From REEB76 sp963774895 (GTDB lineage Bacteria; Pseudomonadota; Gammaproteobacteria; Natronospirales; REEB76), in contig CAVZGN010000001.1 in the NCBI GenBank assembly GCA_963774895.1, positions 124,001 through 188,000 of the forward strand: 64,000 nucleotides of DNA, written 5' to 3'. Position 1 is the stretch's first letter; each line of letters opens with the position of its first letter. The position numbers were made by a program, and so were the translations under genes. Below the pieces are notes generated by a model. The model was not told the DNA's origin. It saw only the letters and a list, made by a program, of their open reading frames with translations, and searched no databases. Positions 43,029 through 52,108 of the stretch are shown here, one piece after another.

Positions 43029-45533
43029 TTATATCTGATGCTTTTTTGTTGGTTGGTTCAAACACTGAAACCGCCTGGTCTGCTCTAGGAATCCCGGGGC
43101 GAAGGTGTGGATGACGCATGACGTACCCACCGTGATGCTCTCGGTGGCGGTATTGGATGTGACAATACCGTCACCGGCTGTGAAATTAAAGCTGTCACTG
43201 CCGCTAAACCCGGAAGTTGGTGTGTAGGTGAATGCGCCAGTTGTGGCATTGGTCAGAGTCACCATTCCGTGTGCGGGCAAAACCGTGATGGCGAAGCTGA
43301 GAATCTGGCCAGTGTAGCCAGGTGTGGCCGAGAGCATACCGCTGACGGTTGTGTCCATTGGTGTGCTGACACTGCCATTATTGGCGATCGGGGCAGTGTC
43401 GATCACGGTCAGGGCAGTGGCCATCAGTGCCGGTGTTGCCACCACACTGGCGCTGTTCGAGATGGTTGTGCCATGACTGCCTGTCGCCATCAGCATCACG
43501 TTTGCTGTCGCGGTGCCGCCGCCGCCGGCTATCTGTCCAAAATTACAACTCACAACGCCGGCCGTCTCGCTGCAGCTCCCCTGGCTGGTACTAGTCGACA
43601 CATAGCTCGCCGCGGTCGGCACGCTCAGGGTCACGGCCACCGCCGCGGGCGTGGGCGTGCCCGCCGAGTTGGTGACGATTGCTTGGCTAGTGTATTGCGC
43701 GCCAGTGTTGACCGCTGTGGGTGCACTCAGGGCCAGATCCAGATCACTGCCGCCGTATATGTAGGCTACCCCCTGTTCCGACTTGAAGTCGACATTGGCA
43801 TACGGCGCGCCCACCAAGGCGGTGCTGCCGTCGAGGGCCACCGCCCAGCCAAATTCGTCCAGTGACGCGCCGTCACTGGCGGTTAGTTTCTGTGTTTGGC
43901 TCCAGCTACCGCCGGAGCTGGTAAATACATAAGCCGCACCCTGGTAGTCGTTGCTCCCGATATTGGCTTGCTCCGCACCCACCAGCGCAGTACTGCCGGA
44001 GACGGCGACCCCATGGCCGAAGTTAGCGGCCTCCGCCCCGTCACTAGCAGTTAGTTTCTGTGTTTGGCTCCAGCTGCCGCCTGAGTCTGTGAACACATAG
44101 GCTGCCCCCTGGTAGGTATTTCCGCCGACAGTGGCAAACGGTACGCCGATGAGGGCGGTGTTGCCGGAGACGGTGACCGCCCAGCCGAAATGGTCGTTTG
44201 CAGCGCCATCACTGGCGGTGAGTTGCTGTATTTGGCTCCAGCTGCCGCCAGAGCTGGTGAATATATAGGCGGCCCCTTGATAGCTATTGCCGCCGACTTT
44301 GGCTTGTTCCGCGCCCACCAAGGCGGTGCTGCCGTCGAGGGCGACCGCATAACCAAAGTAGCCGCCCGAGATGGCGGGGCTGGCGGTGAATTCCTGCATT
44401 TGGCTCCAGATGCTACCGGAAACGGTGAATACATAGGCGTAGCCTTCGGAAGCTTTAAACGGCGCGCCGATGAGGGCGTTGCTGCCAGAGACGGCGACCG
44501 AGGTGCCGAACTCATCGTACGCCACGCCATCACTGGCGGTAAGTTTTTGTGTTTGGCTCCAGCTGCCGCCAGAACCGGTGAATACATAAACCGCCCCCTG
44601 GTTGGCGTTGCCGCCGACAGTGGCAAACGGCACGCCTACCACGGCCGTGCTGCCAGAGATGGCGACCACGGTGCCGAACTCGTTGCTCGCCGTGCCGTCA
44701 CTGGCGGTGAGTTTCTGCGTTTGGCTCCAGCTGCCGCCAGAACCGGTGAATACATAAACCGCCCCCTGGTTGGCATTGCCGCCGACAGTGGCAAACGGCA
44801 CGCCTACCACGGCCGTGCTGCCAGAGATAGCAACTACGGTGCCGAATTGGTCGTTCGCCGCGCCGTCACTGGCGGTGAGTTTCTGTTCGATCCACACCAA
44901 CGGATCCACCGTCAGCGGATAGATGGCCTGTGTATCGTTGACGCTGATCAGGATCTGTCCATGCTCAGTCTTTAATGTGGCCGGCACTACTTTGTGGTTC
45001 GCATCGATGACCACCAAGCTACCGTAACGAAGTTGTCCCCAGATCAGCTCCTGGCCGCGAGCGACCGCGTTGTGGCTGGCAGTCAAGGCAAGCGTGAGCA
45101 TTCCCTGACCCGAAAGCCGTTGTGTCAGACTGAAGCCCTGCTCGAAACCCACCGGTAGCACCTTCCACCATTCGGTGAGCGTGCCGTGAGCGTATTGCAC
45201 ATGATTGCCTTCGATTATGGGCGTGACAGCGTGGAGACGCTGGAGTGATTCACCGCGTCCGAAAGCCGCGAGCTGCAACGTAACCGCTGGCGCAACAGTA
45301 CCTGCAAAGTGCACTCCGTCCGCAGTGAAGCAGCCGTATAACGCTTGTGCGGACACGTGGGCGCAGCCGGTTTTATCAATGGCATACGCCGGTCCCGCGT
45401 CCTGATCGAGTGCTTGGTAAAGCTCTGGGCGCAACGTTAATGGCAGAGCCGCGGTCTGCCCAGCGGCGACGATTCCTAGTGCTAATAGTGTAAATGTGGA
45501 AATAAGAAAACGTATCAGCCCATGGGTTTGCAT
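43029..45533 (-). CDS. Secreted FG-GAP beta-propeller protein with Ig/cadherin-like C-terminal domains
   Basis: 834 residues from ATG 45533, which starts a signal peptide (LIRFLISTFTLLALGIVAAG) ending near QTAA. After a domain of about 180 residues come seven FG-GAP/integrin-like blades of about 50-57 residues (LTASDGAANDQFGTVVAISG, then GAVYVFTGSGGSWSQ), enough for one closed propeller. Two of the repeats are nearly identical, suggesting recent duplication. Next are a DUF11-like segment (LALSAPTAVNTGAQYTSQAI) and a cadherin/Big-like domain ending FTAGDGIVTSNTATESITVG. The final 33 residues look unrelated, with no sorting motif. Probably surface-exposed or adhesive; role inferred. Confidence 0.82.
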   Translation of the reverse strand: MQTHGLIRFLISTFTLLALGIVAAGQTAALPLTLRPELYQALDQDAGPAYAIDKTGCAHVSAQALYGCFTADGVHFAGTVAPAVTLQLAAFGRGESLQRLHAVTPIIEGNHVQYAHGTLTEWWKVLPVGFEQGFSLTQRLSGQGMLTLALTASHNAVARGQELIWGQLRYGSLVVIDANHKVVPATLKTEHGQILISVNDTQAIYPLTVDPLVWIEQKLTASDGAANDQFGTVVAISGSTAVVGVPFATVGGNANQGAVYVFTGSGGSWSQTQKLTASDGTASNEFGTVVAISGSTAVVGVPFATVGGNANQGAVYVFTGSGGSWSQTQKLTASDGVAYDEFGTSVAVSGSNALIGAPFKASEGYAYVFTVSGSIWSQMQEFTASPAISGGYFGYAVALDGSTALVGAEQAKVGGNSYQGAAYIFTSSGGSWSQIQQLTASDGAANDHFGWAVTVSGNTALIGVPFATVGGNTYQGAAYVFTDSGGSWSQTQKLTASDGAEAANFGHGVAVSGSTALVGAEQANIGSNDYQGAAYVFTSSGGSWSQTQKLTASDGASLDEFGWAVALDGSTALVGAPYANVDFKSEQGVAYIYGGSDLDLALSAPTAVNTGAQYTSQAIVTNSAGTPTPAAVAVTLSVPTAASYVSTSTSQGSCSETAGVVSCNFGQIAGGGGTATANVMLMATGSHGTTISNSASVVATPALMATALTVIDTAPIANNGSVSTPMDTTVSGMLSATPGYTGQILSFAITVLPAHGMVTLTNATTGAFTYTPTSGFSGSDSFNFTAGDGIVTSNTATESITVGTSCVIHTFAPGFLEQTRRFQCLNQPTKKHQI

Positions 45534-46114
45534 AACAAGATCCTCGCAGAGTACCTGGAGAGGTCTTCCCTGACGGATTCTATAGCGTGCCTCATCACTT
45601 TGCAGTGGAAGCTGCGCCTGTACTATCAAATCACTAAACTTTGAGTATTAGATTATTTTTATTCAGTGATGCCATCATCGCTGCGCAAACGATAGCTGTA
45701 TATCAAGGTCACGTATGTCAGGTTGTGAAAGCGAACTTCGACGGTTCCATAGTCCTAGATTTAGGGTGGTTAATTTTGGTTTTCCGCCATAGTGAGTACT
45801 GAGTCGTTCCTGAACTCCTACCAGCCAGATGTAGACGGCGTCAACGCAAGATCATCTGCTTACAGTCCAAGTGAAGTCAAGCATCCAAACGCCTGTGACA
45901 GTCCCTCTTGACGCAGGCCCTGCACTGGGCCGGCATCGTTCCAATATCCTTTTTCAAAGCTGTCTCATACATTTAACGCAGTTTCCCACGCTAATAACGT
46001 ACTTCACTACCTCGCACAGACGAAGTTTTTGAATCGGAGTAATGTTAGCCAAAAGATTAGTCAATTTCAGTTCTAATTCCAACGTCTGCTGTTGGCCGGA
46101 AGCAACCGGCGTGC
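45534..46114. other. 581-base intergenic region upstream of the FG-GAP gene
   Basis: I see no supportable gene, RNA or strong repeat. It must contain the promoter of the minus-strand FG-GAP gene. An A+T-rich patch at 45635-45680 is the likeliest site, but no boxes are clear. Confidence 0.4.
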
Positions 46115-46582
46115 TCAATCGAAGTACGAATACGCTCCCATCATTGCCACCAGGATCACAACCAACCCCAGGATCAGGTTGATGAGCATGGTGATGCGTA
46201 TCCGGTTCATGGCCTTGCGCGCTGCGTCCTCGTCGTTGGTCTCGACGCTGTGGCGCAAACGCCGGTAGGGCGCGAAGAACAGATGCGCGAATAACAGCAT
46301 CATCAGGATGCCGAGCGCCATCATCAGGTCCACGAAAGGCGGTGATTGCCTGAAGCCGCCGAAGGTGCTGAACAGCATGTAGAAACCGGTCACCAAGAGC
46401 ACCAGGATGGCAGCCCACACCCACGGGAAGAAGCGTTTGAAGACTGCCGCCCATAAGTGCGCGCGTGCCAGCACTGTGTGGGATGCCAGCGCCGGCCGCA
46501 ATGCCAGGTATGCGAAGAACATGCCGCCTACCCAGATGACAGCCGAGAGCACATGTAGCGTGATGGCGATGGCATTCAACAA
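46115..46582 (-). CDS. CopD-like integral membrane protein
   Basis: 155 residues from TTG 46582, chosen because GGAG lies six bases upstream and the protein then begins with the usual LNAIAITLHVLSAVIWVGGM. A GTG at 46663 would extend it without a ribosome site and into the rpe promoter. Four helices: the first just quoted, WVWAAILVLLVTGFYML, VDLMMALGILMMLLFAHL and ITMLINLILGLVVILVAMMG. The family (copper resistance D domain, DUF2269-like) may bind heme or copper; function unproven. Divergent from rpe. Confidence 0.78.
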   Translation of the reverse strand: MLNAIAITLHVLSAVIWVGGMFFAYLALRPALASHTVLARAHLWAAVFKRFFPWVWAAILVLLVTGFYMLFSTFGGFRQSPPFVDLMMALGILMMLLFAHLFFAPYRRLRHSVETNDEDAARKAMNRIRITMLINLILGLVVILVAMMGAYSYFD

Positions 46583-46687
46583 TGTTGACTCCGCTGCTTG
46601 TGTAACCGATGGCCGTGACTGGCCCGCCGGCTGGCCTATAGGGTAGAGTGTAGCGCCAACCACGCTACAGGGTTACTGGGAACGCCC

Positions 46688-47362
46688 ATGCGCGACTTTC
46701 GCATCGCCCCCTCGATTCTATCCGCTGATTTCGCCCGTTTGGGCGAAGAAGTGGACGCGGTCCTCAAGGCCGGCGCCGACATGATCCATTTCGACGTCAT
46801 GGACAACCATTACGTTCCCAACCTCACCATCGGGCCGGTGGTGTGCGAGGCGTTGCGCAAGCACGGGGTCAAGGCCCCCATTGACGTGCACCTGATGGTG
46901 AAACCCGTGGACCGCCTGATCGGGGATTTTGCCAAGGCCGGCGCTACTTACATCACCTTTCATCCGGAAGCCAGCGAGCACGTGGACCGCAGCCTGCAGC
47001 TGATCCACAGCAGCGGCTGCAAGGCCGGGCTGGTGTTCAACCCGGCCACAACGCTGAACCATTTGCAGCATGTCATGGACAAGCTGGACATGATACTCAT
47101 CATGTCCGTGAATCCGGGTTTCGCCGGCCAGTCCTTCATCTCGACGAGCCTGGATAAACTGCGCGCGGCGCGCGCGCTCATCGAGAAAAGCGGCCGCGAC
47201 ATCCGTCTGGAAATCGACGGCGGCGTGAAAACCGACAACATCGGCGAGATCGCAGCTGCCGGCGCCGATACCTTCGTGGCCGGATCCGCCATCTTCGGCG
47301 CCAAGGATTACCAGGGCGTTATCCAGGCGATGCGTACACAGCTGGCGCGCGCCACGCGCTGA
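46688..47362 (+). CDS. rpe: Ribulose-phosphate 3-epimerase
   Basis: A 224-residue TIM barrel linking ribulose-5-phosphate and xylulose-5-phosphate in the pentose phosphate pathway. Metal and catalytic residues lie in IAPSILSADFARLGEE, MIHFDVMDNHYVPNLTIGP, DVHLMVKPVDR, MSVNPGFAGQSFI and LEIDGGVKTDNI. First gene of rpe-gph, whose stop overlaps the gph start by one base. Confidence 0.98.
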   Translation: MRDFRIAPSILSADFARLGEEVDAVLKAGADMIHFDVMDNHYVPNLTIGPVVCEALRKHGVKAPIDVHLMVKPVDRLIGDFAKAGATYITFHPEASEHVDRSLQLIHSSGCKAGLVFNPATTLNHLQHVMDKLDMILIMSVNPGFAGQSFISTSLDKLRAARALIEKSGRDIRLEIDGGVKTDNIGEIAAAGADTFVAGSAIFGAKDYQGVIQAMRTQLARATR

Positions 47363-48045
47363 TGGCATCCATCAAGCTCGTAGCTTTCGATCTCGACGGT
47401 ACATTGGTAGACAGTGCCGCGGATATCGCCCGCGCCGTGGAGCGCATGACCCGGGAACTGGGGTTGCCGCCGCCGGATATCGCCACGGTACGCAGCTGGG
47501 TGGGTGATGGCGTCAAGATGCTGTTGAAGCGCGCACTCGGCGGCGACCCGCCGGCGGATTTATACCAGCGCGCCTTCGAGGCCTTCGCCCGCGCCTACCA
47601 CGAAAACCTGGCGGTGGAGAGCAGCCTGTATGCGGGCGCATTGGACACACTACGGTTTCTGCAGGCACAGGATTTTGCCCTAGCCTGCATCACCAACAAG
47701 TCGGCGCAGTTCACCACGCCGCTGTTGAACGCGCTCAACATCAGCACCTATTTCGGTATCGTGCTGTCGGGCGATTCGCTGGCGCAACGCAAGCCGCATC
47801 CATTGCCGCTGCTGCATGCCGCCCAGCAACTCGGCGTTCGGCCAGCAATGGCCTGCATGGTGGGCGATTCCCGGAATGACCTCTTGGCAGCGCGCGCTGC
47901 GGATTTTATGGCGGTCGGCGTGCGTTATGGCTATGGTGGCGACCTCGCCGGATTCGAGGCGGATGCCATGCTCGATTCGCTCACGGAGTTGCCACCACTG
48001 TTGACGCAAGCTGCGTTGCGACATGCTCCTGTATTATCTGGCTGA
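47362..48045 (+). CDS. gph: Phosphoglycolate phosphatase
   Basis: A 227-residue HAD hydrolase with the nucleophile motif VAFDLDGTLVDSAADI, the motif II/III region ACITNKSAQFTTPLL and KPHPLPLLHAA, and motif IV MVGDSRNDLLAARAADF. It removes 2-phosphoglycolate formed during DNA repair or by RubisCO-like activity. Tightly coupled to rpe (TGATG). Confidence 0.95.
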   Translation: MASIKLVAFDLDGTLVDSAADIARAVERMTRELGLPPPDIATVRSWVGDGVKMLLKRALGGDPPADLYQRAFEAFARAYHENLAVESSLYAGALDTLRFLQAQDFALACITNKSAQFTTPLLNALNISTYFGIVLSGDSLAQRKPHPLPLLHAAQQLGVRPAMACMVGDSRNDLLAARAADFMAVGVRYGYGGDLAGFEADAMLDSLTELPPLLTQAALRHAPVLSG

Positions 48046-48081
48046 GCCTGCGGCGAACAGCGCCGGTCTGCGAGGCAATCC

Positions 48082-48711
48082 ATGCTGTTGATGCTGGATA
48101 ATTACGATTCCTTTACTTACAACCTGGTGCAGTATCTAAGCGAGCTGGGGGCGGATGTCCGCGTGCATCGCAATGACGCGCTGACGCTCGATGATGTGGA
48201 AGCCCTGCATCCTGAGTACATCGTGATATCGCCGGGACCGTGCACGCCCAACGAAGCCGGGATATCGGTTGCGCTCATCCAGCGCTTCGGTGGCCGGATC
48301 CCGATTCTCGGCGTGTGTCTGGGCCATCAATGTATCGGCCAGGCTTACGCAGGCAAGATCGTGCATGCTGGGCAGGTGATGCACGGCAAGACCTCCATGA
48401 TCCATCATAACGGCTTGGGCATATATGCCGGCCTGCCCGATCCATTCGAGGCCACGCGCTACCATTCGCTGGTGATCGACAAACACAGTGTGCCGGATTG
48501 TCTGGAAGTGACAGCCTGGACGAATGATCAGGATGGCGGCATGCAGGAAATCATGGGCGTGCAGCATAATACCTATGCTGTTACGGGCGTGCAGTTCCAC
48601 CCGGAGTCGATTCTGACGCAGCATGGGCATGACCTGTTACGGAATTTTTTGAAGCAACGACGGTCCGCCGGTATTGGGAAATCGAAATCGGAGGCCGGTC
48701 TCCGGGCCTAG
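48082..48711 (+). CDS. trpG: Anthranilate / aminodeoxychorismate synthase glutamine amidotransferase
   Basis: A 209-residue class I amidotransferase with MLLMLDNYDSFTYNLVQYL at the N-terminus, the ISPGPCTPNEAG loop, the nucleophile cysteine in LGVCLGHQCIGQAY, and the His-Glu pair in VQFHPESILTQHG. It supplies ammonia from glutamine to TrpE (or PabB). It follows rpe-gph, but trpE, trpD and trpC are not adjacent, so the partner subunit must be elsewhere. Confidence 0.94.
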   Translation: MLLMLDNYDSFTYNLVQYLSELGADVRVHRNDALTLDDVEALHPEYIVISPGPCTPNEAGISVALIQRFGGRIPILGVCLGHQCIGQAYAGKIVHAGQVMHGKTSMIHHNGLGIYAGLPDPFEATRYHSLVIDKHSVPDCLEVTAWTNDQDGGMQEIMGVQHNTYAVTGVQFHPESILTQHGHDLLRNFLKQRRSAGIGKSKSEAGLRA

Positions 48712-48761
48712 TACCGGTGCGGTGATTGGACTTACATGAGTAACGCGGCTGGGGGCTTGAT

Positions 48762-49037
48762 ATGCCGTTGGTGAACAAGCTGTTTCTGGCGGCCGGCGCA
48801 CTGGCCATCATCTATGGTTTGGTCATCCTTTGGTCCATGGCCAGCAGCGCCAGGGGAATAAAACAGGCAGACTGGCTTACATCGGAAGAAGTCACGCGCA
48901 GCCGCTTCTACAGTCTGAAGCACATGCGGCATCTGCTGGAGCCGGAACGCCCGAACATCAGATCCAGCCGCAGCCGGATGCGCGGCTACGCGATGGTTGT
49001 GATAGGGATCGCCTTGATCGTACTGGGGCTGAGCTGA
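48762..49037 (+). CDS. Uncharacterised small membrane protein
   Basis: 91 residues. Two hydrophobic helices (LFLAAGALAIIYGLVILWSM near the start, GYAMVVIGIALIVLGLS at the end) enclose a basic segment with SEEVTRSRFYSLKHMRHLLE and RSSRSRMRG. Both ends of the polar loop probably face the cytoplasm. Family not recognised. It is convergent with coq7. Confidence 0.62.
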   Translation: MPLVNKLFLAAGALAIIYGLVILWSMASSARGIKQADWLTSEEVTRSRFYSLKHMRHLLEPERPNIRSSRSRMRGYAMVVIGIALIVLGLS

Positions 49038-49056
49038 CGCCTGACAGATTTACTGG

Positions 49057-49707
49057 TCAGATCCAGTAGGCAGTTCCGGTCATGACTTTCGAGGTGAGGC
49101 GCATCAGATTGCGTACCGGCTCCGGCATACTGCTACCGCCCGCATGGGTGGCGATGGTGCCGTGGCGGGTCTCGTCCTGTTTCATTTGCTCCAATATCGC
49201 GCGGCTCTTGTGATCGCCGGCCGGCAGACGCTGCAGATGCCTGTCCAGGTGTTCTGCCACCTGGCGCTCGGTCTCGGCCACGAAGCCTAAGCTGAAGTTG
49301 TCGCCAGCGATTCCCGCCAGTGCGCCGATGGCGAAAGATCCCAGGTACCAGAAAGGATCCAGCTTGCTGGTCCCCGCACCCAGCTCTTGAAGACGCTGCT
49401 CACACCAGGCCAGGTGATCCACTTCCTCGGCAGCCGATTGCGCCATACCGTTGCGCACCGCTTCGCTGTGGGCGGTGAACGCCTGTCCCTGGTAAAGGGC
49501 CTGCGCGGCCACTTCACCGGCGTGATTGACGCGCATCAATCTCCCGGAGAGTGTGCGTTCCTGAGCGTTCAAATCATCAGTGGCAATGGATGATGCTGGA
49601 TTACTGCGGGATGCCGTATGGGGCGCAGCTGGAAACGCGGTGCGCAACGCCTTATCCAGCTCGGCGATGAGCCGGTCCAGAGGATTGAGGGTGCGGCTGT
49701 CGTTCAT
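49057..49707 (-). CDS. coq7: Coq7-type 3-demethoxyubiquinol 6-hydroxylase
   Basis: A 216-residue di-iron carboxylate protein. Ligands fall in RVNHAGEVAAQALYQGQAF, AEEVDHLAWCEQRLQELG, FVAETERQVAEHLDRHL and KQDETRHGTIA, giving the repeated E..ExxH pattern. It hydroxylates C6 of the ubiquinone ring, replacing UbiF in many bacteria. Its ATG overlaps the stop of the upstream Fe-S gene (ATGA). Confidence 0.95.
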   Translation of the reverse strand: MNDSRTLNPLDRLIAELDKALRTAFPAAPHTASRSNPASSIATDDLNAQERTLSGRLMRVNHAGEVAAQALYQGQAFTAHSEAVRNGMAQSAAEEVDHLAWCEQRLQELGAGTSKLDPFWYLGSFAIGALAGIAGDNFSLGFVAETERQVAEHLDRHLQRLPAGDHKSRAILEQMKQDETRHGTIATHAGGSSMPEPVRNLMRLTSKVMTGTAYWI

Positions 49708-50957
49708 GCAGTAATTATAGCGCTGGTGTCATCGGGTAGTTGCATCGCCAGCAGCTCGAGCGGGTGCAGCACGGGTATTGTCAGGCCATGACGTTGCAAC
49801 GCCGCGCGCAGATGCAGGCTGCAACCGACGTTGGAGGTGACCAGGATAGCCGGATGAGCTAGCTTGACTGCCGCGACGATGTTATCCGCAAGCCGGTCTG
49901 CGATCTCCGCTTCGCTCATGACATAGCTGCCGGCGGCGCCGCAACAGCCGCTACCGCCTGGCAGGATCTCCAGTCTGATTTCCGGGATGCAGCGCAGCAG
50001 TTCAGCCACTGCCTTATCGGTCTTGAGTACGTTTTTCAGGGTGCAGGGGCTGTGCAGCATGACGCTTGCCGATAACGGCTTGAATCTGATGCGTTTGAGC
50101 TGTTCCTGGCCAGCAAGGAAGGCACTGATGTCCTGGCTGCGCTTGCTGAATACCGCGGCACGCTGATCCGATAGCAGCGACGGATATTCACCCAGGGTCG
50201 CTCCGCAGCCGCTGGCGGTATTCAGTACCGGCATGGCGGCATCCTGGTTGAATGCTTGCAGATTCTTAAGGGCCAGTGTGGCTGCCTGCGCACTGCGACC
50301 CGCATGCTGATCCAGAGCGCCGCAGCAGGTCTGTCCTCCGGGGATGCGAACGCTGTAGCCGAGAGCATTCAGCAGGCGGATACTCGCGCGAGTCACCTGC
50401 GGCTGAGTGATGCGCGCGATACAACCCAGGAACACAGCCACTTCCTGGTTGCCTGGCTGTGATGTCCTGTATACGGACTGCCAGCGCTGTGGCTTGGTCA
50501 ATGGCGGCAGCATTCTAGCGAGCCGCCGCAGTCGCGGCCACAGGGATGTGAGTTTGAGGAGGCCGAACTTTTGCGTGAGCCACAACTTGAAATGCATGAG
50601 ACGCAACAGCAGCGGATGACGCATGCATACGGCTAACAGCCTCACCAGCATGTTTTCCCGGTGCCCACGCTGGATGAGAAGTGCGCGCGCGGCATCGATG
50701 AGTTTTCCATACGGTACTTCAGCGGGGCATACCGCTTCACAGGCGCGGCACGCGAGGCAGCGATCCAGATGCCCGCTGAGTGCCGGCGTGATCTCAAGCG
50801 CGCCCGTCGCAAGACCTTGCATCAGTGCGATGCGGCCGCGCGGCGATTCACCTTCATCCAGAGACTGCCGGTAGGTAGGACAATGCGGCAGGCACAGGGC
50901 ACATTTCACGCATTTGTCGGCGTCGGCGAGCGGGAAAGCTGTGGTTCGCTGCAGCAT
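49704..50957 (-). CDS. GlcF-like (4Fe-4S) cysteine-rich oxidoreductase subunit
   Basis: 417 residues. Two ferredoxin-type clusters at the N-terminus (CVKCALCLPHCPTY, CLACRACEAVCPAEVPYG) are followed by two CCG domains (GQTCCGALDQHAG, GGSGCCGAAGSYVM). The architecture matches the glycolate oxidase iron-sulfur subunit GlcF and its relatives. No glcD or glcE is nearby; the gene is instead coupled to coq7, so it may pass electrons to quinone from another dehydrogenase. The substrate cannot be assigned. Confidence 0.88.
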   Translation of the reverse strand: MLQRTTAFPLADADKCVKCALCLPHCPTYRQSLDEGESPRGRIALMQGLATGALEITPALSGHLDRCLACRACEAVCPAEVPYGKLIDAARALLIQRGHRENMLVRLLAVCMRHPLLLRLMHFKLWLTQKFGLLKLTSLWPRLRRLARMLPPLTKPQRWQSVYRTSQPGNQEVAVFLGCIARITQPQVTRASIRLLNALGYSVRIPGGQTCCGALDQHAGRSAQAATLALKNLQAFNQDAAMPVLNTASGCGATLGEYPSLLSDQRAAVFSKRSQDISAFLAGQEQLKRIRFKPLSASVMLHSPCTLKNVLKTDKAVAELLRCIPEIRLEILPGGSGCCGAAGSYVMSEAEIADRLADNIVAAVKLAHPAILVTSNVGCSLHLRAALQRHGLTIPVLHPLELLAMQLPDDTSAIITA

Positions 50958-51196
50958 GTGATGTACCGACCTGAACTCGAAAAACCCTGTGGCTATGATA
51001 ACAACTCACATCCCGGGCCGTCGGCCGTGGTTTATGCGCATCTCGTAGGCCTTAAAGTCCGTGTTTTTGTCTGGTCGGTATCCTGGATTACGAATATGCT
51101 GACCGCAGCGCGCCCGTTTAACTGGAATGCAGATTTTGATGGCTGCCACAGTAGTAATATAGCCAGCGTTAACTTCAGGCAGCGCCGCTCAAATCT

Positions 51197-51502
51197 ATGT
51201 ACTATCGCCGCCATATCTTTTTCTGCTGCAACAAGCGCGAGGATGGCTCGCCTTGTTGCCAGAACCATGATGCGGACCATATCCGCACTTATGCCAAGCA
51301 ACGGGTGAAAGAGCTCGGGATCGCCGGAGCGGGCGGCGTGCGCGTCAACAAGGCCGGTTGCATGGATCGTTGCAGCGAGGGACCGATCGCGGTGGTGTAT
51401 CCGGAAGGCGTTTGGTACAGCTACACCGACAGCGACGACATCGATGAGATCATCGAGGAACATTTGCTGAACGGCCGCGTAGTGGAACGATTGAAAATCT
51501 AG
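51197..51502 (+). CDS. Thioredoxin-like (2Fe-2S) ferredoxin
   Basis: 101 residues with HIFFCCNKREDGSPCCQNHD, then GGVRVNKAGCMDRCSEGPIA followed by VVYPEG. The four-cysteine spacing (C...C, then CxxxC) is that of Shethna-type thioredoxin-fold ferredoxins. It should bind one 2Fe-2S cluster and act as an electron carrier or cluster donor. It is divergent from the GlcF-like gene across a 239-base gap with no other gene. Confidence 0.9.
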   Translation: MYYRRHIFFCCNKREDGSPCCQNHDADHIRTYAKQRVKELGIAGAGGVRVNKAGCMDRCSEGPIAVVYPEGVWYSYTDSDDIDEIIEEHLLNGRVVERLKI

Positions 51503-51586
51503 TAACAGATTGATTTAAGGGCATATTCGGCGACATTATTGCTACCCTTGCGGGTTTTGGTGGTCCGCAACCTGGCAGCCAAGTGG

Positions 51587-51615
51587 TTGAATAATCAGGC
51601 ATTGTCGCGTAGCAT
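51587..51615 (+). promoter_or_regulatory. rplM-rpsI promoter
   Basis: TTGAAT (51587-51592) and TAGCAT (51610-51615) are separated by exactly 17 bases. Transcription would start near 51622 and give a leader of about 30 bases. Confidence 0.6.
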
Positions 51616-51650
51616 GGCGCCCCTTTCAGCGCCCCCCGGAGTTCAGGTTC
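51616..51650 (+). promoter_or_regulatory. rplM leader hairpin, possible L13 autoregulatory site
   Basis: GGCGC-CCCTTTCA-GCGCC can form a stem immediately upstream of the CCGGAG ribosome site of rplM. In E. coli, L13 represses its own operon by binding its mRNA leader. The match in position suggests the same logic; sequence conservation was not testable here. Confidence 0.35.
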
Positions 51651-52079
51651 ATGAAGACTTTCTCGGCCAAAGCCGAAACCGTCAAGCGCGACTGGTATCT
51701 GGTGGATGCCAGCGGCAAGACCCTTGGCCGGCTGGCTACCGAACTGGCGCGCCGCCTGCGCGGCAAGCACAAGCCCGAATTCACTCCGCATGTGGATACC
51801 GGTGATTACCTGGTGGTCATCAATGCGGAAAAGATCCATGTCACCGGCCACAAACTGGAAGATAAGATCTATTACCGCCACACTGGCTATATCGGCAACC
51901 TTAAACAGACGACCTTGGGCAAACTCTTGCAGGAACATCCGGAGCGCGCCATCGAGATCGCTGTCAAGGGTATGCTGCCCCGGAATCCGCTGGGCCGCAG
52001 CATGTTCAAGAAGCTAAAGGTCTACGCGGGCGCCGAGCACAAGCATAAAGCGCAGCAACCACAGAAACTCGATATTTAA
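51651..52079 (+). CDS. rplM: 50S ribosomal protein L13
   Basis: 142 residues, full length, with KTFSAKAETVKRDWYLVDAS, GRLATELARRLRGKHKPEFT, TGDYLVVINAEKIHVTG and AVKGMLPRNPLGRSMFKKLK. An early-assembly 50S protein. First gene of rplM-rpsI, with CGGAG before the ATG. Confidence 0.99.
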   Translation: MKTFSAKAETVKRDWYLVDASGKTLGRLATELARRLRGKHKPEFTPHVDTGDYLVVINAEKIHVTGHKLEDKIYYRHTGYIGNLKQTTLGKLLQEHPERAIEIAVKGMLPRNPLGRSMFKKLKVYAGAEHKHKAQQPQKLDI

Positions 52080-52108
52080 ACACCTGATTTTCTCAAGAGA
52101 AACAACCC

